This document shows positions 1 to 10,840 of a DNA stretch of 64,000 bases, one piece after another (position 1 is the first letter of the stretch; each line of letters opens with the position of its first letter). Below the pieces are notes generated by a model. That model saw nothing but the letters and a program-made list of their open reading frames with translations, ran no database searches and was not told the origin of the DNA. Source of the stretch: Solimonas terrae. Lineage in GTDB: Bacteria; Pseudomonadota; Gammaproteobacteria; Nevskiales; Nevskiaceae. A program made the translations under genes and the position numbers. The stretch lies in NCBI RefSeq assembly GCF_011067135.1, contig NZ_JAAMOW010000005.1, positions 186,001 to 250,000 on the forward strand, in the 5' to 3' direction.

Positions 1-354
1 GTCGCGCCGATCGGCTATGGGCACATCAATCTCGCGACGATCGTCGGCGCGTGCGCACTGTTGTACTACTTCCGCCTGTCCTGGCGCCTCGCGCTGGGCA
101 TGACGGTGATCTTCCTGCTCGCGTACTGGCTGATCGCAGCGTTGCATGCTGCTCTGGGTGTGGAACTCCTGTGGCTGTCGGTCGCCGTGTTCGTGCTCGC
201 CTGGGTCGGCCAGTTCATCGGCCATCATCTCGAGCGCGCACGCCCGTCGTTCTTCAAAGACCTGCAGTTCCTGCTGATCGGTCCGCTGTGGTTGCTCGAC
301 GCGGCCTATCGCAGCATGTCGATACCCACCGGGCGCAGCGTCGCAGCGCACTGA
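1..354 (+). CDS. Mpo1-like (DUF962) membrane protein, 3' part
   Basis: The reading frame is open from the first base, so the start lies outside the window; 117 codons plus the stop are present. The visible part has three hydrophobic segments and the histidine motif QFIGHHLE followed by a conserved RARPSFFKDL-type loop and a last hydrophobic stretch (FLLIGPLWLL). This is the pattern of the DUF962/YGL010w family, whose yeast member Mpo1 is an iron-dependent 2-hydroxy-fatty-acid dioxygenase. The bacterial function is inferred only from that similarity. A strong terminator follows 15 bp after the stop. Confidence 0.75.
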   Translation, partial: VAPIGYGHINLATIVGACALLYYFRLSWRLALGMTVIFLLAYWLIAALHAALGVELLWLSVAVFVLAWVGQFIGHHLERARPSFFKDLQFLLIGPLWLLDAAYRSMSIPTGRSVAAH

Positions 355-368
355 GGCGGCGCAAGCAC

Positions 369-399
369 AAAAAAGGCCCGCGGATCGCGGGCCTTTTTT
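369..399. terminator. Bidirectional intrinsic terminator
   Basis: Perfect inverted repeat AAAAAAGGCCCGCG / CGCGGGCCTTTTTT with a 3-nt loop lies between two convergent genes, with a T-run on both strands. Confidence 0.9.
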
Positions 400-423
400 G
401 TGGGCGATACGTGTGCTTTCCAT

Positions 424-1014
424 TCAGCGCTGCGCGTAGTCCAGCGCGTCTTCCAGGCGGTCGTTGCCCCAGAACAGCTCGCCGTCGACGACGAAGCTCG
501 GTGCGCCGAACAGGCCACGCTGCGCTGCCTGCTCGCCCTGTTCGCGCAGACGGGGCTTCTCGGCCGCGCTCGTGACATGGGCGAGCACCGCATCCGCGTC
601 GAGTCCGAGCGCGATCAGGCAATCGCGAACGACGGCGTCGTCGCCGATGTCGCGATCCTGCGCGAAGTTGGCGTGATAGATCGCGCGCACGAAGGCCGGC
701 AGCCAGGCCGCGTCGCCGTAACTGCAGGCGATGCGTGCGGCCGTGACGCTGGTGCGCGGGAAGCGGGTCGGCTGCCGCCAGTCGAGACCGTACTTCGCAC
801 TGAGGCGTTCGATGTCGCGCCACATGTAACGGCCCTTGACCGGAAATGCGACGAACGGCGAGCTCTCGTAGCCCTGCGCCTTGAAGATCGGTCCGAGCAG
901 GAAGGCCTTCCACTGCACCGTCACACCGACCGCGCGGGCCGCCGCTTCGACGCGCATCGCCGCCGGATAGGAATAGGTGCTGGCGAACTCGAACCAGAAT
1001 TCCATCGTCTTCAT
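424..1014 (-). CDS. DsbA-family oxidoreductase / 2-hydroxychromene-2-carboxylate isomerase-like
   Basis: The 196-residue protein begins MKTMEFWFEFASTYSY. That opening and the FKAQG and KGRYMWRDI segments are typical of the kappa-GST/HCCA-isomerase group of the DsbA thioredoxin-like fold, which uses a catalytic Ser near the N-terminus and glutathione instead of a CXXC pair. The start at 1014 has a GGAGG Shine-Dalgarno and overlaps the stop of the upstream mutarotase gene as ATGA, so the two are translationally coupled. An upstream in-frame start at 1044 lies inside that gene and is rejected. The real substrate is unknown; isomerisation of a naphthalene-type intermediate is only the family prototype. 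It could also be a general glutathione-dependent isomerase. Confidence 0.8.
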   Translation of the reverse strand: MKTMEFWFEFASTYSYPAAMRVEAAARAVGVTVQWKAFLLGPIFKAQGYESSPFVAFPVKGRYMWRDIERLSAKYGLDWRQPTRFPRTSVTAARIACSYGDAAWLPAFVRAIYHANFAQDRDIGDDAVVRDCLIALGLDADAVLAHVTSAAEKPRLREQGEQAAQRGLFGAPSFVVDGELFWGNDRLEDALDYAQR

Positions 1015-1838
1015 CGTGCCTCCAGGGTTTGCGTGCCGCTCCATGCCTGTCCGGGCTGCAGCTCGACCGGTTCGCCGATGGCGGCGGCTTCGATGCAGAG
1101 CATCCGTTGCCAGCCGCCGTCGTCGAGGTCGTGCAGTTCGGCTGCCTTGTCCACGCCCGGATTCCAGACCACGGTGTCGGCGAAGCCCTCATGGCGAATG
1201 TCGAGTCCGTGCATGCCGTCGCGCATCGTCAAGGGCGACGTCGCATCGAAGTAGATGCGATCGACCTCACCGTCGATGCCGAGTTCTGCCCGTGATTCGA
1301 CGTGGTCAGAATCGCCGCGAACCTTGTCGCGATAGCGCAGCCCTTGCAGGCCGGCGATGCGCGCGCGGCCGATGTCCTCGACCCGCAGATAGCTGTGCAG
1401 GGCAGCCGTGAAGCGGAACGCGCGATCGCCGGTATTGCGGATCTTCAGGCCGATGCGGAGCGTGTCGCCGTGTACCTCCACCGACAGCTCGGCGGCGAAA
1501 GCATGCGGCCACAGCGCCAGCGTCCGCGCGTCTTCATGCAGGCCGTAGCGAACATGACCGTCGCCGTGCGCCAGCAGCGACCACGGTACATTGCGCACGA
1601 ATCCGTGCTTCGGCAGCTCGCCTTCGAACGCGAACTGCGGAAACACCACCGGCACGCCGCCGCGGATGGTCTGGCCGGGACCGGCCTGCGCCTTGCCGCT
1701 CAGGTAGAGACGTTCGCCGCCGCGTCGGGGCCTCCACGAGACTACCTGCGCGCCGTGCGCACTGATCTCGGCGCGAGCGCCGTCGGCGGAAACGAGCTCA
1801 AGTGTGGGCCAGGCCCGATGGGCGTCGATGGTGTTCAT
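1011..1838 (-). CDS. D-hexose-6-phosphate mutarotase (YeaD-type aldose 1-epimerase)
   Basis: A 275-residue cytosolic protein of the galactose-mutarotase fold. The YeaD signature GGVPVVFPQF, the segment KHGFVRN and a late WNPG motif match the glucose-6-phosphate 1-epimerase subgroup, which interconverts alpha and beta anomers of hexose phosphates. The length is normal for the group (about 270-300). It is divergent from the acyl-CoA dehydrogenase gene across 167 bp and is the first gene of a two-gene unit with the HCCA-isomerase-like gene. Confidence 0.85.
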   Translation of the reverse strand: MNTIDAHRAWPTLELVSADGARAEISAHGAQVVSWRPRRGGERLYLSGKAQAGPGQTIRGGVPVVFPQFAFEGELPKHGFVRNVPWSLLAHGDGHVRYGLHEDARTLALWPHAFAAELSVEVHGDTLRIGLKIRNTGDRAFRFTAALHSYLRVEDIGRARIAGLQGLRYRDKVRGDSDHVESRAELGIDGEVDRIYFDATSPLTMRDGMHGLDIRHEGFADTVVWNPGVDKAAELHDLDDGGWQRMLCIEAAAIGEPVELQPGQAWSGTQTLEAR

Positions 1839-1883
1839 TTCGGCTCCGGAGCATAAACCGCCAGCATGATGATCGCCGCCTGT

Positions 1884-1898
1884 CTGTACGCGGTACAG
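1884..1898. promoter_or_regulatory. Palindrome CTGTAC-gcg-GTACAG in divergent intergenic region
   Basis: A perfect 6-bp inverted repeat with a 3-nt centre lies in the 167-bp gap between divergent genes. It could be an operator for a dimeric repressor of the acyl-CoA dehydrogenase gene. It is one base too short to be a standard LexA box (CTG-N10-CAG). No regulator gene is adjacent. Confidence 0.35.
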
Positions 1899-2005
1899 TG
1901 GTTCGCATGCCTGCGGAATTGCCTGCCCGGCGGGTCACTCAGGCCAATGGCGGCGCCGTGCGGCAGAGGCACAATCCCCCTGTTCAACTATCGTGGTTAC
2001 CCCCA

Positions 2006-3823
2006 ATGCCTACCTACAAAGCGCCCCTGCGCGACGTGCGTTTTCTGCTCAACGAAGTTTTCGACTATCCCGCGCACTACGCCGGCATGCCGAACGGCAA
2101 GGACGCCGATCCCGACACGGTCGACGCCATCCTCGACGAATGCGCGAAGTTCTGCGAAGAAGTGCTGGCGCCGATCAACCTCTCCGGCGACGAGGAAGGC
2201 TGCCGCATCGAAAACGGCGCCGTCACCACGCCCAAGGGTTTCAAGGACGCCTACGAGCAGTACGTCGCCGGCGGCTGGCAGGGCCTCTCGCATCCTGCCG
2301 AATACGGCGGCCAGGGGCTGCCGATGTCGATGGGTCTGTTCAAGACCGAAATGATGGGTACGGCCAACTGGTCGTTCAACATGTATCCGGGTCTGTCGCT
2401 CGGCGCCATGAACACGATCATGCAGCACGCCTCGGACGAGCTGAAGAACATCTACATGCCGCCGCTGACCGAAGGTCGCTGGACCGGCACGATGTGCCTG
2501 ACGGAGCCGCAATGCGGTACCGATCTCGGCCAGGTCAAGACCCGCGCCGAACCGCAGGCCGACGGCACCTACCGGATCACCGGCACCAAGATCTTCATCT
2601 CGGCCGGCGAACATGACCTGGCCGAGAACATCGTCCACGTCGTGCTCGCGCGCCTGCCGGACGCGCCGGCCGGCACCCGCGGCATTTCACTGTTCATCAT
2701 TCCCAAGCACCGCCCGGCGGCCGATGGCGCGGTCGGCGAGTTCAACAACGTCGTCTGCAGCGCCCTCGAACACAAGATGGGCATCAAGGCGTCGGCCACC
2801 GCCGTCATCAACTTCGAGGACTCGGTCGGCTGGATGATCGCCGAGGAGAACAAGGGCCTGGAGGCGATGTTCACGTTCATGAACACCGCGCGCATCGGCA
2901 CCGCGATCCAGGGTGTCTGCCACGCCGAGCTGTCGTTCCAGGGCGCGCTGGCGTACGCCAAGGATCGCCGTTCGATGCGTGCGCTCGGTGGCAAGAAGGA
3001 ACCGGACAAGGTCGCCGACGCGATCATCCATCACGCCGACGTGCGGCGCATGCTGCTGACGCAGAAGGCCGTCGCCGAAGGCGGTCGCGCGATGATCTAC
3101 TTCGCCGCGCAGTATGCCGACCACATGACCAATGGCATCGTCGAGAACGACGCCAGGAAGTACAAGCACTGGGACGACAAGCTCGGCTTTCTGACGCCGA
3201 TCATGAAGGGCTTTCTCACCGAGATGGGTCTCGAATCCGCGAACCAGGGCATTCAGGTGTTCGGCGGTCACGGCTACATCAAGGAACACGGAATGGAGCA
3301 GATCGCGCGCGACGCGCGCATCGCCACGCTCTATGAAGGCACCACCGGCATCCAGGCGCTCGACCTGCTCGGTCGCAAGGTGCTGGTGATGACGCGCGGC
3401 GGCGCGGTGCGTGAATTCACCGGCATGATTGCCAAGTTTGCCGTCGAGCACATGGCCAATGCCAAGATGCGCCGTTACGCGACGCCGCTGGCGCGCTACG
3501 CCGCCGAGTGGAATGTGCTGACGATGCGTCTCATGCTGATGGCGCGCAAGGATCGCGATCAGGTCAGCGCCGCCAGCCATCACTTCCTGATGTACTCGGG
3601 CTACGTCACCATGGCGTACTTCTGGGGCCTGCAGGCAGCCGTCGCCAGCGACAAGCTCGCCAATGGCGGCAAGGAATCAGCGGAGTTCTACAAGGCCAAG
3701 CTGGCCACCGCGCGCTTCTACTTCGATCACCTGCTGCCGCGCGCCAAGGGTCATGCGAGCTCGATGCTCAAGCCCAGCCGTTCGTTGACCAAGCTGCCCG
3801 TCGAACATTTTGCGTTCGAGTGA
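2006..3823 (+). CDS. Acyl-CoA dehydrogenase (600-residue type)
   Basis: This 605-residue flavoprotein carries out the first step of beta-oxidation, alpha,beta-dehydrogenation of an acyl-CoA with electrons going to ETF. Visible features are an N-terminal extension (MPTYKAPLRDVRFLL), the middle-domain flavin-binding region (CLTEPQCGTDLG), the QVFGGHGYIKEHGMEQIARDARI block, and YEGTTGIQALDLLGRK, whose Glu is the usual catalytic base. The last ~130 residues are the extra C-terminal domain of the long FadE/DmdC-like subfamily. The start at 2006 was chosen because it begins the conserved MPTYKAP segment; upstream codons to 1802 are not conserved-looking. A terminator follows. Chain-length specificity cannot be read from the sequence. 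Confidence 0.93.
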   Translation: MPTYKAPLRDVRFLLNEVFDYPAHYAGMPNGKDADPDTVDAILDECAKFCEEVLAPINLSGDEEGCRIENGAVTTPKGFKDAYEQYVAGGWQGLSHPAEYGGQGLPMSMGLFKTEMMGTANWSFNMYPGLSLGAMNTIMQHASDELKNIYMPPLTEGRWTGTMCLTEPQCGTDLGQVKTRAEPQADGTYRITGTKIFISAGEHDLAENIVHVVLARLPDAPAGTRGISLFIIPKHRPAADGAVGEFNNVVCSALEHKMGIKASATAVINFEDSVGWMIAEENKGLEAMFTFMNTARIGTAIQGVCHAELSFQGALAYAKDRRSMRALGGKKEPDKVADAIIHHADVRRMLLTQKAVAEGGRAMIYFAAQYADHMTNGIVENDARKYKHWDDKLGFLTPIMKGFLTEMGLESANQGIQVFGGHGYIKEHGMEQIARDARIATLYEGTTGIQALDLLGRKVLVMTRGGAVREFTGMIAKFAVEHMANAKMRRYATPLARYAAEWNVLTMRLMLMARKDRDQVSAASHHFLMYSGYVTMAYFWGLQAAVASDKLANGGKESAEFYKAKLATARFYFDHLLPRAKGHASSMLKPSRSLTKLPVEHFAFE

Positions 3824-3841
3824 GTATCGGTTGATGGCAGG

Positions 3842-3875
3842 AACAACAAAGGCGCCGCAGGGCGCCTTTGTTGTT
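3842..3875. terminator. Intrinsic terminator after acyl-CoA dehydrogenase
   Basis: Perfect 15-bp inverted repeat AACAACAAAGGCGCC / GGCGCCTTTGTTGTT with a gcag loop, 19 bp after the stop. Confidence 0.75.
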
Positions 3876-3961
3876 CTCAGCTTGTGCAACCAGCGTGACC
3901 GGACTCCGAGAGTACATGCGATCGGCCAATGACCTTGTCGTTCTCCGGACTCACCGCACAC

Positions 3962-5299
3962 TCAGAAATACTTTGCACACTCACCGAGCGCTGCCTGCAG
4001 GGACTCTGGTGTCGAATAGTTCGTTGTCTTCGATGTGCTGTCGACGACGGTCAGCGAGCCGTCTTCGTTGAAGCTCAAGCGCGCGGTCTGGTCATCCTGC
4101 TGTATTTCGACGACGCCGCCAACGATATGAAGTGGCGTCGCGGTTGCGGGGTCTGTTGTGTAGTGAACCGGTTCGATCATGTGGACGGTGTAGCTACCCA
4201 GATCACAGTCAACGGCTCTGAACGATTCGACGCCATCGTGCTCATACGTGTCCGTGCCGTCCTCGTAGCTGGTCTCGAGTACGCGGGACGGTGAATCGCG
4301 CGTGCCATCTGAATAGTCCGCCTGCAGTTGCAGCACGCCGTCGATCGGAAGGCGGGTGATGTTATGGACGAAATGCAGTATTTCGTAGCGAAAGCGACCG
4401 AAGACACCGTCAACGCTTGCCGTGTAGAGGCGATTGCTCGGGCCGCCGAGATACTGGGTCTCGCGCTGAATGCTTTCGACGCCATTGTCGACCGTGCTTT
4501 CGGTGATGATGAGCGGCACGCCGGACGCGCCGGATTCGCTGTATTTGACCAGCGTCTGCTCATCGCCATCGTCCTTGTAGCGGCATGAGAGGCCGTCCGT
4601 GGTCGTACTTTGCGGACAAGCATAGAGTTGTAAGCCGTCGTACATGAGGAGGCTGCCATCGCGCTGCTTGCTCTTGCAGTGATCGAAGTGAATATAGGTT
4701 CCGACGAATGACTCGGTCGTGTAGGGTGAGTTCACGTCGATCAGCGTCGGATCGTCATCGGTCTCGGTGCCGCTATCGCAATCGTAGGTTGTCGATTTGG
4801 CCGGCACCGACACGGCGGCTGCTTTCGATCTGCGCGCAGCCTTGGTCGACGCGTTGCCAGTCGCAAACGCGACCGCCAGATCATGCAGATCGCCGAGCAT
4901 GGCGCGGGAAAGTACTTTCTCGGGTGTATCGAGCGCGTTCGCTGCCGCTGCGGCAATGCCGATCGTCACCGTCGAACTGGCACTGCCGCCGGGGCCAATA
5001 CAAACAAGCGTGTAGCTCGTGGTACTTGACGGCTGTACGTCAACACTGCCGCTGGTCGCTTGCGCCCCGGTCAAGCCGTCGGATGCGGTACAGCTCGTTG
5101 CATCGGTACTGCTCCAGGTCAGAGTCGACGATGCGCCGGGCGCGACCGTCGTCGGCTCGGCGGTCAGTGTCAGGTTTGGCGGTGTCCCTTCGCCACCGAA
5201 GCCAGCGAATTGGTCGTTGCTTCCGCCGCAAGCCGCCAGTGCCAGCACGACCGTCAGTCCAGCGCCCAGCCAAGCGCCGCTGTAATTTGCGAATTTCAT
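3962..5299 (-). CDS. Lipoprotein with one Ig-like domain, function unknown
   Basis: The 445-residue protein starts with a lipoprotein signal (VVLALAACGGS, lipidated Cys at residue 24). An Ig-like domain at about residues 40-115 follows (TLTWSSTDATSCTAS ... TTSYTLVC), a type common in surface lipoproteins. The remaining ~320 residues, rich in Ser, Thr, Asp and aromatic residues, match no family I can name. The start at 5299 is the only one giving an intact lipobox. The gene has visibly more AT-rich codons than its neighbours, which may mean relaxed selection or transfer. It lies downstream of fadH on the same strand, 82 bp away, probably with its own promoter. Confidence 0.7.
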   Translation of the reverse strand: MKFANYSGAWLGAGLTVVLALAACGGSNDQFAGFGGEGTPPNLTLTAEPTTVAPGASSTLTWSSTDATSCTASDGLTGAQATSGSVDVQPSSTTSYTLVCIGPGGSASSTVTIGIAAAAANALDTPEKVLSRAMLGDLHDLAVAFATGNASTKAARRSKAAAVSVPAKSTTYDCDSGTETDDDPTLIDVNSPYTTESFVGTYIHFDHCKSKQRDGSLLMYDGLQLYACPQSTTTDGLSCRYKDDGDEQTLVKYSESGASGVPLIITESTVDNGVESIQRETQYLGGPSNRLYTASVDGVFGRFRYEILHFVHNITRLPIDGVLQLQADYSDGTRDSPSRVLETSYEDGTDTYEHDGVESFRAVDCDLGSYTVHMIEPVHYTTDPATATPLHIVGGVVEIQQDDQTARLSFNEDGSLTVVDSTSKTTNYSTPESLQAALGECAKYF

Positions 5300-5381
5300 G
5301 AGTCCCCCCCTGATTGGTGGCCCGATGTTAACCGGATCAATCGACCAACTCATGAAGGAGGCGCCCTCGGTCCCCGCGGCT

Positions 5382-7472
<2,091 letters not shown>

Positions 7473-8021
7473 TCAGTGGCGTGCGGCGTATTCGGCCTTC
7501 AGCACACTGGTGATGCGGTCCTGCGTGTCGCTCCAGCGCAGCACCCAGTCGGGCAGCGTCGGCGTCTGCGGCTCGCTGCCGGACAATGCCATCACTTTCG
7601 ACGGCGGCACCGGCCCGCGCTTGCTGACGAACAGGTAGCGCACGACGACCATTGCGCAGACGCGTTCATCGCGGACGAAACGGTGTTCGCAGAAAATCCA
7701 TTTCTGGTTCCAGCCCAGCGTGCGGGTTTGCAGCTCGTAGCGACGGAACGGTTGCAGCGAACTCGAAAAGCGCGCATTCGAATCGCCGGCCATCGGCCGC
7801 CAGCCACGCCGGAACGCGCGCAGCCAGACGCGGTTGCGCAGGCCCAGATCAAGGCGGCCGAGATCGGCCACCGAGAAATAGCGGCCATTGTTCATGTGCA
7901 GGTTCATGTCGATGTCGCCCGGCCAGACATGCAGGCGCAGGTGGCCCGTATCGAGCGCGCCCAGCGGCCCGCGCAGGCGAAACGACAGCCAGATCCACAG
8001 GCTGCGGCAGAGCATCATCAT
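7473..8021 (-). CDS. THEM6-like hotdog thioesterase family protein
   Basis: A 182-residue hotdog-fold protein. The segment GDIDMNLHMNNGRYFSVADLGR is the typical active-site region of acyl-CoA thioesterases of the 4HBT/THEM6 type, where the Asp and the HMNNGRY helix bind and hydrolyse the thioester. A short hydrophobic N-terminus (MMMLCRSLWIWLSF) may associate with the membrane. The start at 8021 is preceded by GGGGAA at about 10 bp; an alternative start at 8099 would add 26 poorly conserved residues. The gene is 39 bp upstream of fadH on the same strand, so the two are probably co-transcribed. Confidence 0.8.
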   Translation of the reverse strand: MMMLCRSLWIWLSFRLRGPLGALDTGHLRLHVWPGDIDMNLHMNNGRYFSVADLGRLDLGLRNRVWLRAFRRGWRPMAGDSNARFSSSLQPFRRYELQTRTLGWNQKWIFCEHRFVRDERVCAMVVVRYLFVSKRGPVPPSKVMALSGSEPQTPTLPDWVLRWSDTQDRITSVLKAEYAARH

Positions 8022-8155
8022 GGCAAGCGGGTTCCCCGAATCGGCAGGCGACGCTAGCGCATGCGTCATTGCGCTGCCAATGGCGGTAGCGACAATCACG
8101 CGAGACGCCGACGACGGGACGCGGCAAACTGCGCGTCACATTCCGGGGGCTGTAC

Positions 8156-9406
8156 ATGAATGCCGAGACCCAGCACGCCGCGCGGCGCGGTGCCTTGATC
8201 TTCATCTTCGTCACCGTCGTGCTCGACATGCTGGCGTTCGGCATCATCATTCCGGTGCTGCCGAAGCTGGTCGAGCAGTTCCTCAATGGCGACACCGCGC
8301 GCGCGGCACAGGTCTACGGCCTGTTCACCATGGCCTGGGCGGCGATGCAGTTCGCGTTCTCGCCGCTGCTCGGCGCGATGTCCGATCGCTACGGCCGCCG
8401 GCCGCTGATCCTGCTGTCGTGCTTCGGCCTGGGGGTCGATTTCCTGTTCATGGCCTATGCGCCGACCCTGATCTGGCTGTTTGTCGGCCGCGTCGTCAGC
8501 GGCATCACCGCGTCGAGTTTTTCGATGGCCAGTGCCTACATCGCCGACGTCACCGTGCCCGAGAAACGCGCCGGTGCCTACGGCTTGCTCGGTGCGGCGT
8601 TCGGCATCGGTTTCATCTTCGGGCCGGCACTGGGCGGCGTGCTCGGCCACAACGATCCACGCCTGCCGTTCATGATCGCCGGTGCGCTGGCGGTGATGAA
8701 TGCGCTATACGGCTTTTTCGTGCTGCCGGAGTCGCTGCCGCGCGAGCGGCGCACGACGCGGATTTCCTGGACGCGCGCCAACCCGGTCGGCGCATTGAAA
8801 CTGCTGCGCTCGCATCCGGAGCTGTCGGGGCTGGCGATCGTGTACTTTCTCTATCAATTCGCGCACTACGTGCTGCCGAGCACCTGCATTCTCTACGCGA
8901 GCTATCGATATGGCTGGGACGCGCGCGCCCTCGGCCTGATGATGGCGGCCACCGGCGTCTGCAGCATCGTCGTGCAATCCGTGCTGGTCAGGCCGATCGT
9001 CGCGAGGCTTGGCGAACGCCGCACGCTGCTGACCGGACTGGTTTTCGCGACGCTCGGCTTTGCCGGATTCGGCCTCGCGCCCAGCGGCACCTGGTTCCTC
9101 GCCGCGGTGCCGGTATTTTCGCTGTTCGGCCTGGTCAACCCCAGCCTGCAGGCCTTGATGACAGCGCGCGTCGGCAAGCAGGAGCAGGGTCAGTTGCAGG
9201 GCGCCAATGCCAGCATGATGGGCATCACCGGCATGCTGGCGCCGATCGCATTCACCCAGGTCTTCGCGACGTTCATCAGTGGCAGCGCGCCGCATCTGCC
9301 GGGCGCACCGATGCTGCTGGCGGCGACGATTACCGCGCTGGCCGGCGTCCTGGTCGGCCGCGCGCTGCGTCGTGCCGACCATGCTTCGCTGGCGACGGCG
9401 GGCTGA
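8156..9406 (+). CDS. MFS efflux transporter of the TetA/TCR type
   Basis: A 416-residue inner-membrane protein with about 12 hydrophobic segments. The first segment carries VLDMLAFGIIIPVLP, and loop 2-3 has SPLLGAMSDRYGRRPLILLS, the classical motif A of drug:H+ antiporters. GIGFIFGPALGGVLG is the motif C of exporters with 12-14 helices. This places it in the TetA-like branch. Substrate cannot be inferred; chromosomal members often export unrelated compounds. The start has a GGGGG ribosome-binding site 8 bp upstream. It is divergent from the thioesterase gene and no TetR gene is adjacent. Confidence 0.85.
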   Translation: MNAETQHAARRGALIFIFVTVVLDMLAFGIIIPVLPKLVEQFLNGDTARAAQVYGLFTMAWAAMQFAFSPLLGAMSDRYGRRPLILLSCFGLGVDFLFMAYAPTLIWLFVGRVVSGITASSFSMASAYIADVTVPEKRAGAYGLLGAAFGIGFIFGPALGGVLGHNDPRLPFMIAGALAVMNALYGFFVLPESLPRERRTTRISWTRANPVGALKLLRSHPELSGLAIVYFLYQFAHYVLPSTCILYASYRYGWDARALGLMMAATGVCSIVVQSVLVRPIVARLGERRTLLTGLVFATLGFAGFGLAPSGTWFLAAVPVFSLFGLVNPSLQALMTARVGKQEQGQLQGANASMMGITGMLAPIAFTQVFATFISGSAPHLPGAPMLLAATITALAGVLVGRALRRADHASLATAG

Positions 9407-9424
9407 AGCGATGTCGCGCGTGCG

Positions 9425-9868
9425 TCACGCGACGCTGGTGGCGTTCGGGAACAGTGCGCGAAAGCTCGCCGGCATCGGCACGACCTTCGACGCCCGGTAG
9501 TCGAAGAACACGAAGCCGGATTTGGCGATCGCGATCAGCGTGCCGTCGGCCGGCCGCGTGATGCGGAAGATGATGTCGGCGCCGTAACGGTTCATGTCGG
9601 TGATGCCGATCTCGAACTGCAGCTGGTCGCGGGCGTGGGCCTCGGCGCGGTAGGTCGTCGCCAGGTCGGTGACGATCACGCTGGCGTCGCCGGTCGCCGG
9701 TTCGGTGATGCCGAAGTCATACAGAAAACGCGCACGCGCCTCGGAGATCATCGAGATCATCGCGTCGTTGCTGAGATGGTTCGCCGCGTTGATGTCGGTG
9801 ATACGCACCGTCAACGTGGTCTTGTAGCAGTACTGGTCTTCGGCGAACTGCAGGATCAGGCGGGCCAT
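9425..9868 (-). CDS. Hotdog acyl-CoA thioesterase (YbgC/4HBT type)
   Basis: A 147-residue single hotdog domain. The segment TDINAANHLSNDAMISMISEARARFLYDFG corresponds to the Asp-containing active-site loop and central helix of 4HBT-family acyl-CoA thioesterases. The length is normal for the family, which acts as a homotetramer in the cytosol. The start at 9868 is the first Met of the conserved region. The gene is convergent with the MFS gene (18 bp) and divergent from the SDR gene. Substrate chain length is unknown. Confidence 0.8.
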   Translation of the reverse strand: MARLILQFAEDQYCYKTTLTVRITDINAANHLSNDAMISMISEARARFLYDFGITEPATGDASVIVTDLATTYRAEAHARDQLQFEIGITDMNRYGADIIFRITRPADGTLIAIAKSGFVFFDYRASKVVPMPASFRALFPNATSVA

Positions 9869-9981
9869 CGCGGGGGCTCGGCAATGCTGGGCGCGCGATT
9901 GTAGGGCTTCACCGCGTCGTTCGCCGGCCGTTCCGGCCTCGTGATATGTCAATATCGTCCGCATCCGCAAGGGAGCAGACG

Positions 9982-10824
9982 ATGGAAATCCGCAAGGGCG
10001 ACACGGCGCTGGTGACCGGCGCATCCAAGGGCATGGGCCGGCACATCGTGCGGACGCTTGCCGGACGCGGACTGCGCTTCGTGATCGCCGCGCGTTCGAT
10101 GACGGAACTGGACGAAACGGCGAACGAGCTGCGCGATCTCGGCTGCGACGTGGCGATCGTGCAGGCCGACATGGGCAGCCGCGATTCGGTGACCGAGCTG
10201 GCGGAGCGCGCGCTCGCGGCATACGGCGGCATCGACATCCTGGTCAACAATGCCGGCGTCGAATCGGCGCTGCGCTTCGATCAGCGCAGTCTCGACGACA
10301 TCGACAGCATGATCGCCATCAACCTCACCGGCCCGCTGCTGCTGAGCCGACTGCTGCTGCCGCGCATGTTGGAGCGCGGCCGCGGGCACTTCGTCAACAT
10401 TTCCTCGGCGGCGGGCGTGGTGCCGACCGCCTACGAGGAGGTCTATTCGGGCTCCAAGGCCGGGCTGATGAGTTTCACGCGCGCACTGCGCCTCAGTGCG
10501 CAGGACATGAAGTGGCCGGTCAGCGCGTCGGTGATCCTGCCCGGATTCATGACCGGCACCGGCATGTACGAGAACGCGCGCAATGCGTTCGGCGGCAGCG
10601 CACCGGCTTTCGCCGGCACCATGGATGCCAAAGCCCTCGGCGACGCGGTGCTTCGCGTGATCGAAGCGGATTTGCCGGATCTGTATCTGATGCCGGGCCC
10701 GGCGCGGCTCAACGCCGCGACCAGCATCGTCGCGCCGCGTTTCTTCGAGTGGCTGATGGCGAAGCTTGATATCGCCGCGTTCTTCCGCGGTGTCGCAAAG
10801 AAGCGGGCTGCCGACCCGCAATGA
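9982..10824 (+). CDS. SDR-family NAD(P)-dependent oxidoreductase
   Basis: A 280-residue classical short-chain dehydrogenase. The coenzyme-binding TGASKGMG motif is at residues ~13-20, NNAG at ~90, the catalytic Ser in NISSAAG and the YSGSK motif (YxxxK) at ~155-159. The start at 9982 was chosen for the GGGAG site directly upstream and because MEIRKGDTALVTG is a normal SDR opening. The likely reaction is reversible oxidation of an alcohol or 3-hydroxyacyl group; the substrate is not evident. It sits among lipid-catabolic genes. Confidence 0.88.
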   Translation: MEIRKGDTALVTGASKGMGRHIVRTLAGRGLRFVIAARSMTELDETANELRDLGCDVAIVQADMGSRDSVTELAERALAAYGGIDILVNNAGVESALRFDQRSLDDIDSMIAINLTGPLLLSRLLLPRMLERGRGHFVNISSAAGVVPTAYEEVYSGSKAGLMSFTRALRLSAQDMKWPVSASVILPGFMTGTGMYENARNAFGGSAPAFAGTMDAKALGDAVLRVIEADLPDLYLMPGPARLNAATSIVAPRFFEWLMAKLDIAAFFRGVAKKRAADPQ

Positions 10825-10840
10825 GTCGCCGCGCGCCGGC

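Noticed and set aside
1884-1898. LexA/SOS box
   Set aside because: The spacing CTG-N9-CAG is one base short of the standard box and the flanking gene is an acyl-CoA dehydrogenase.
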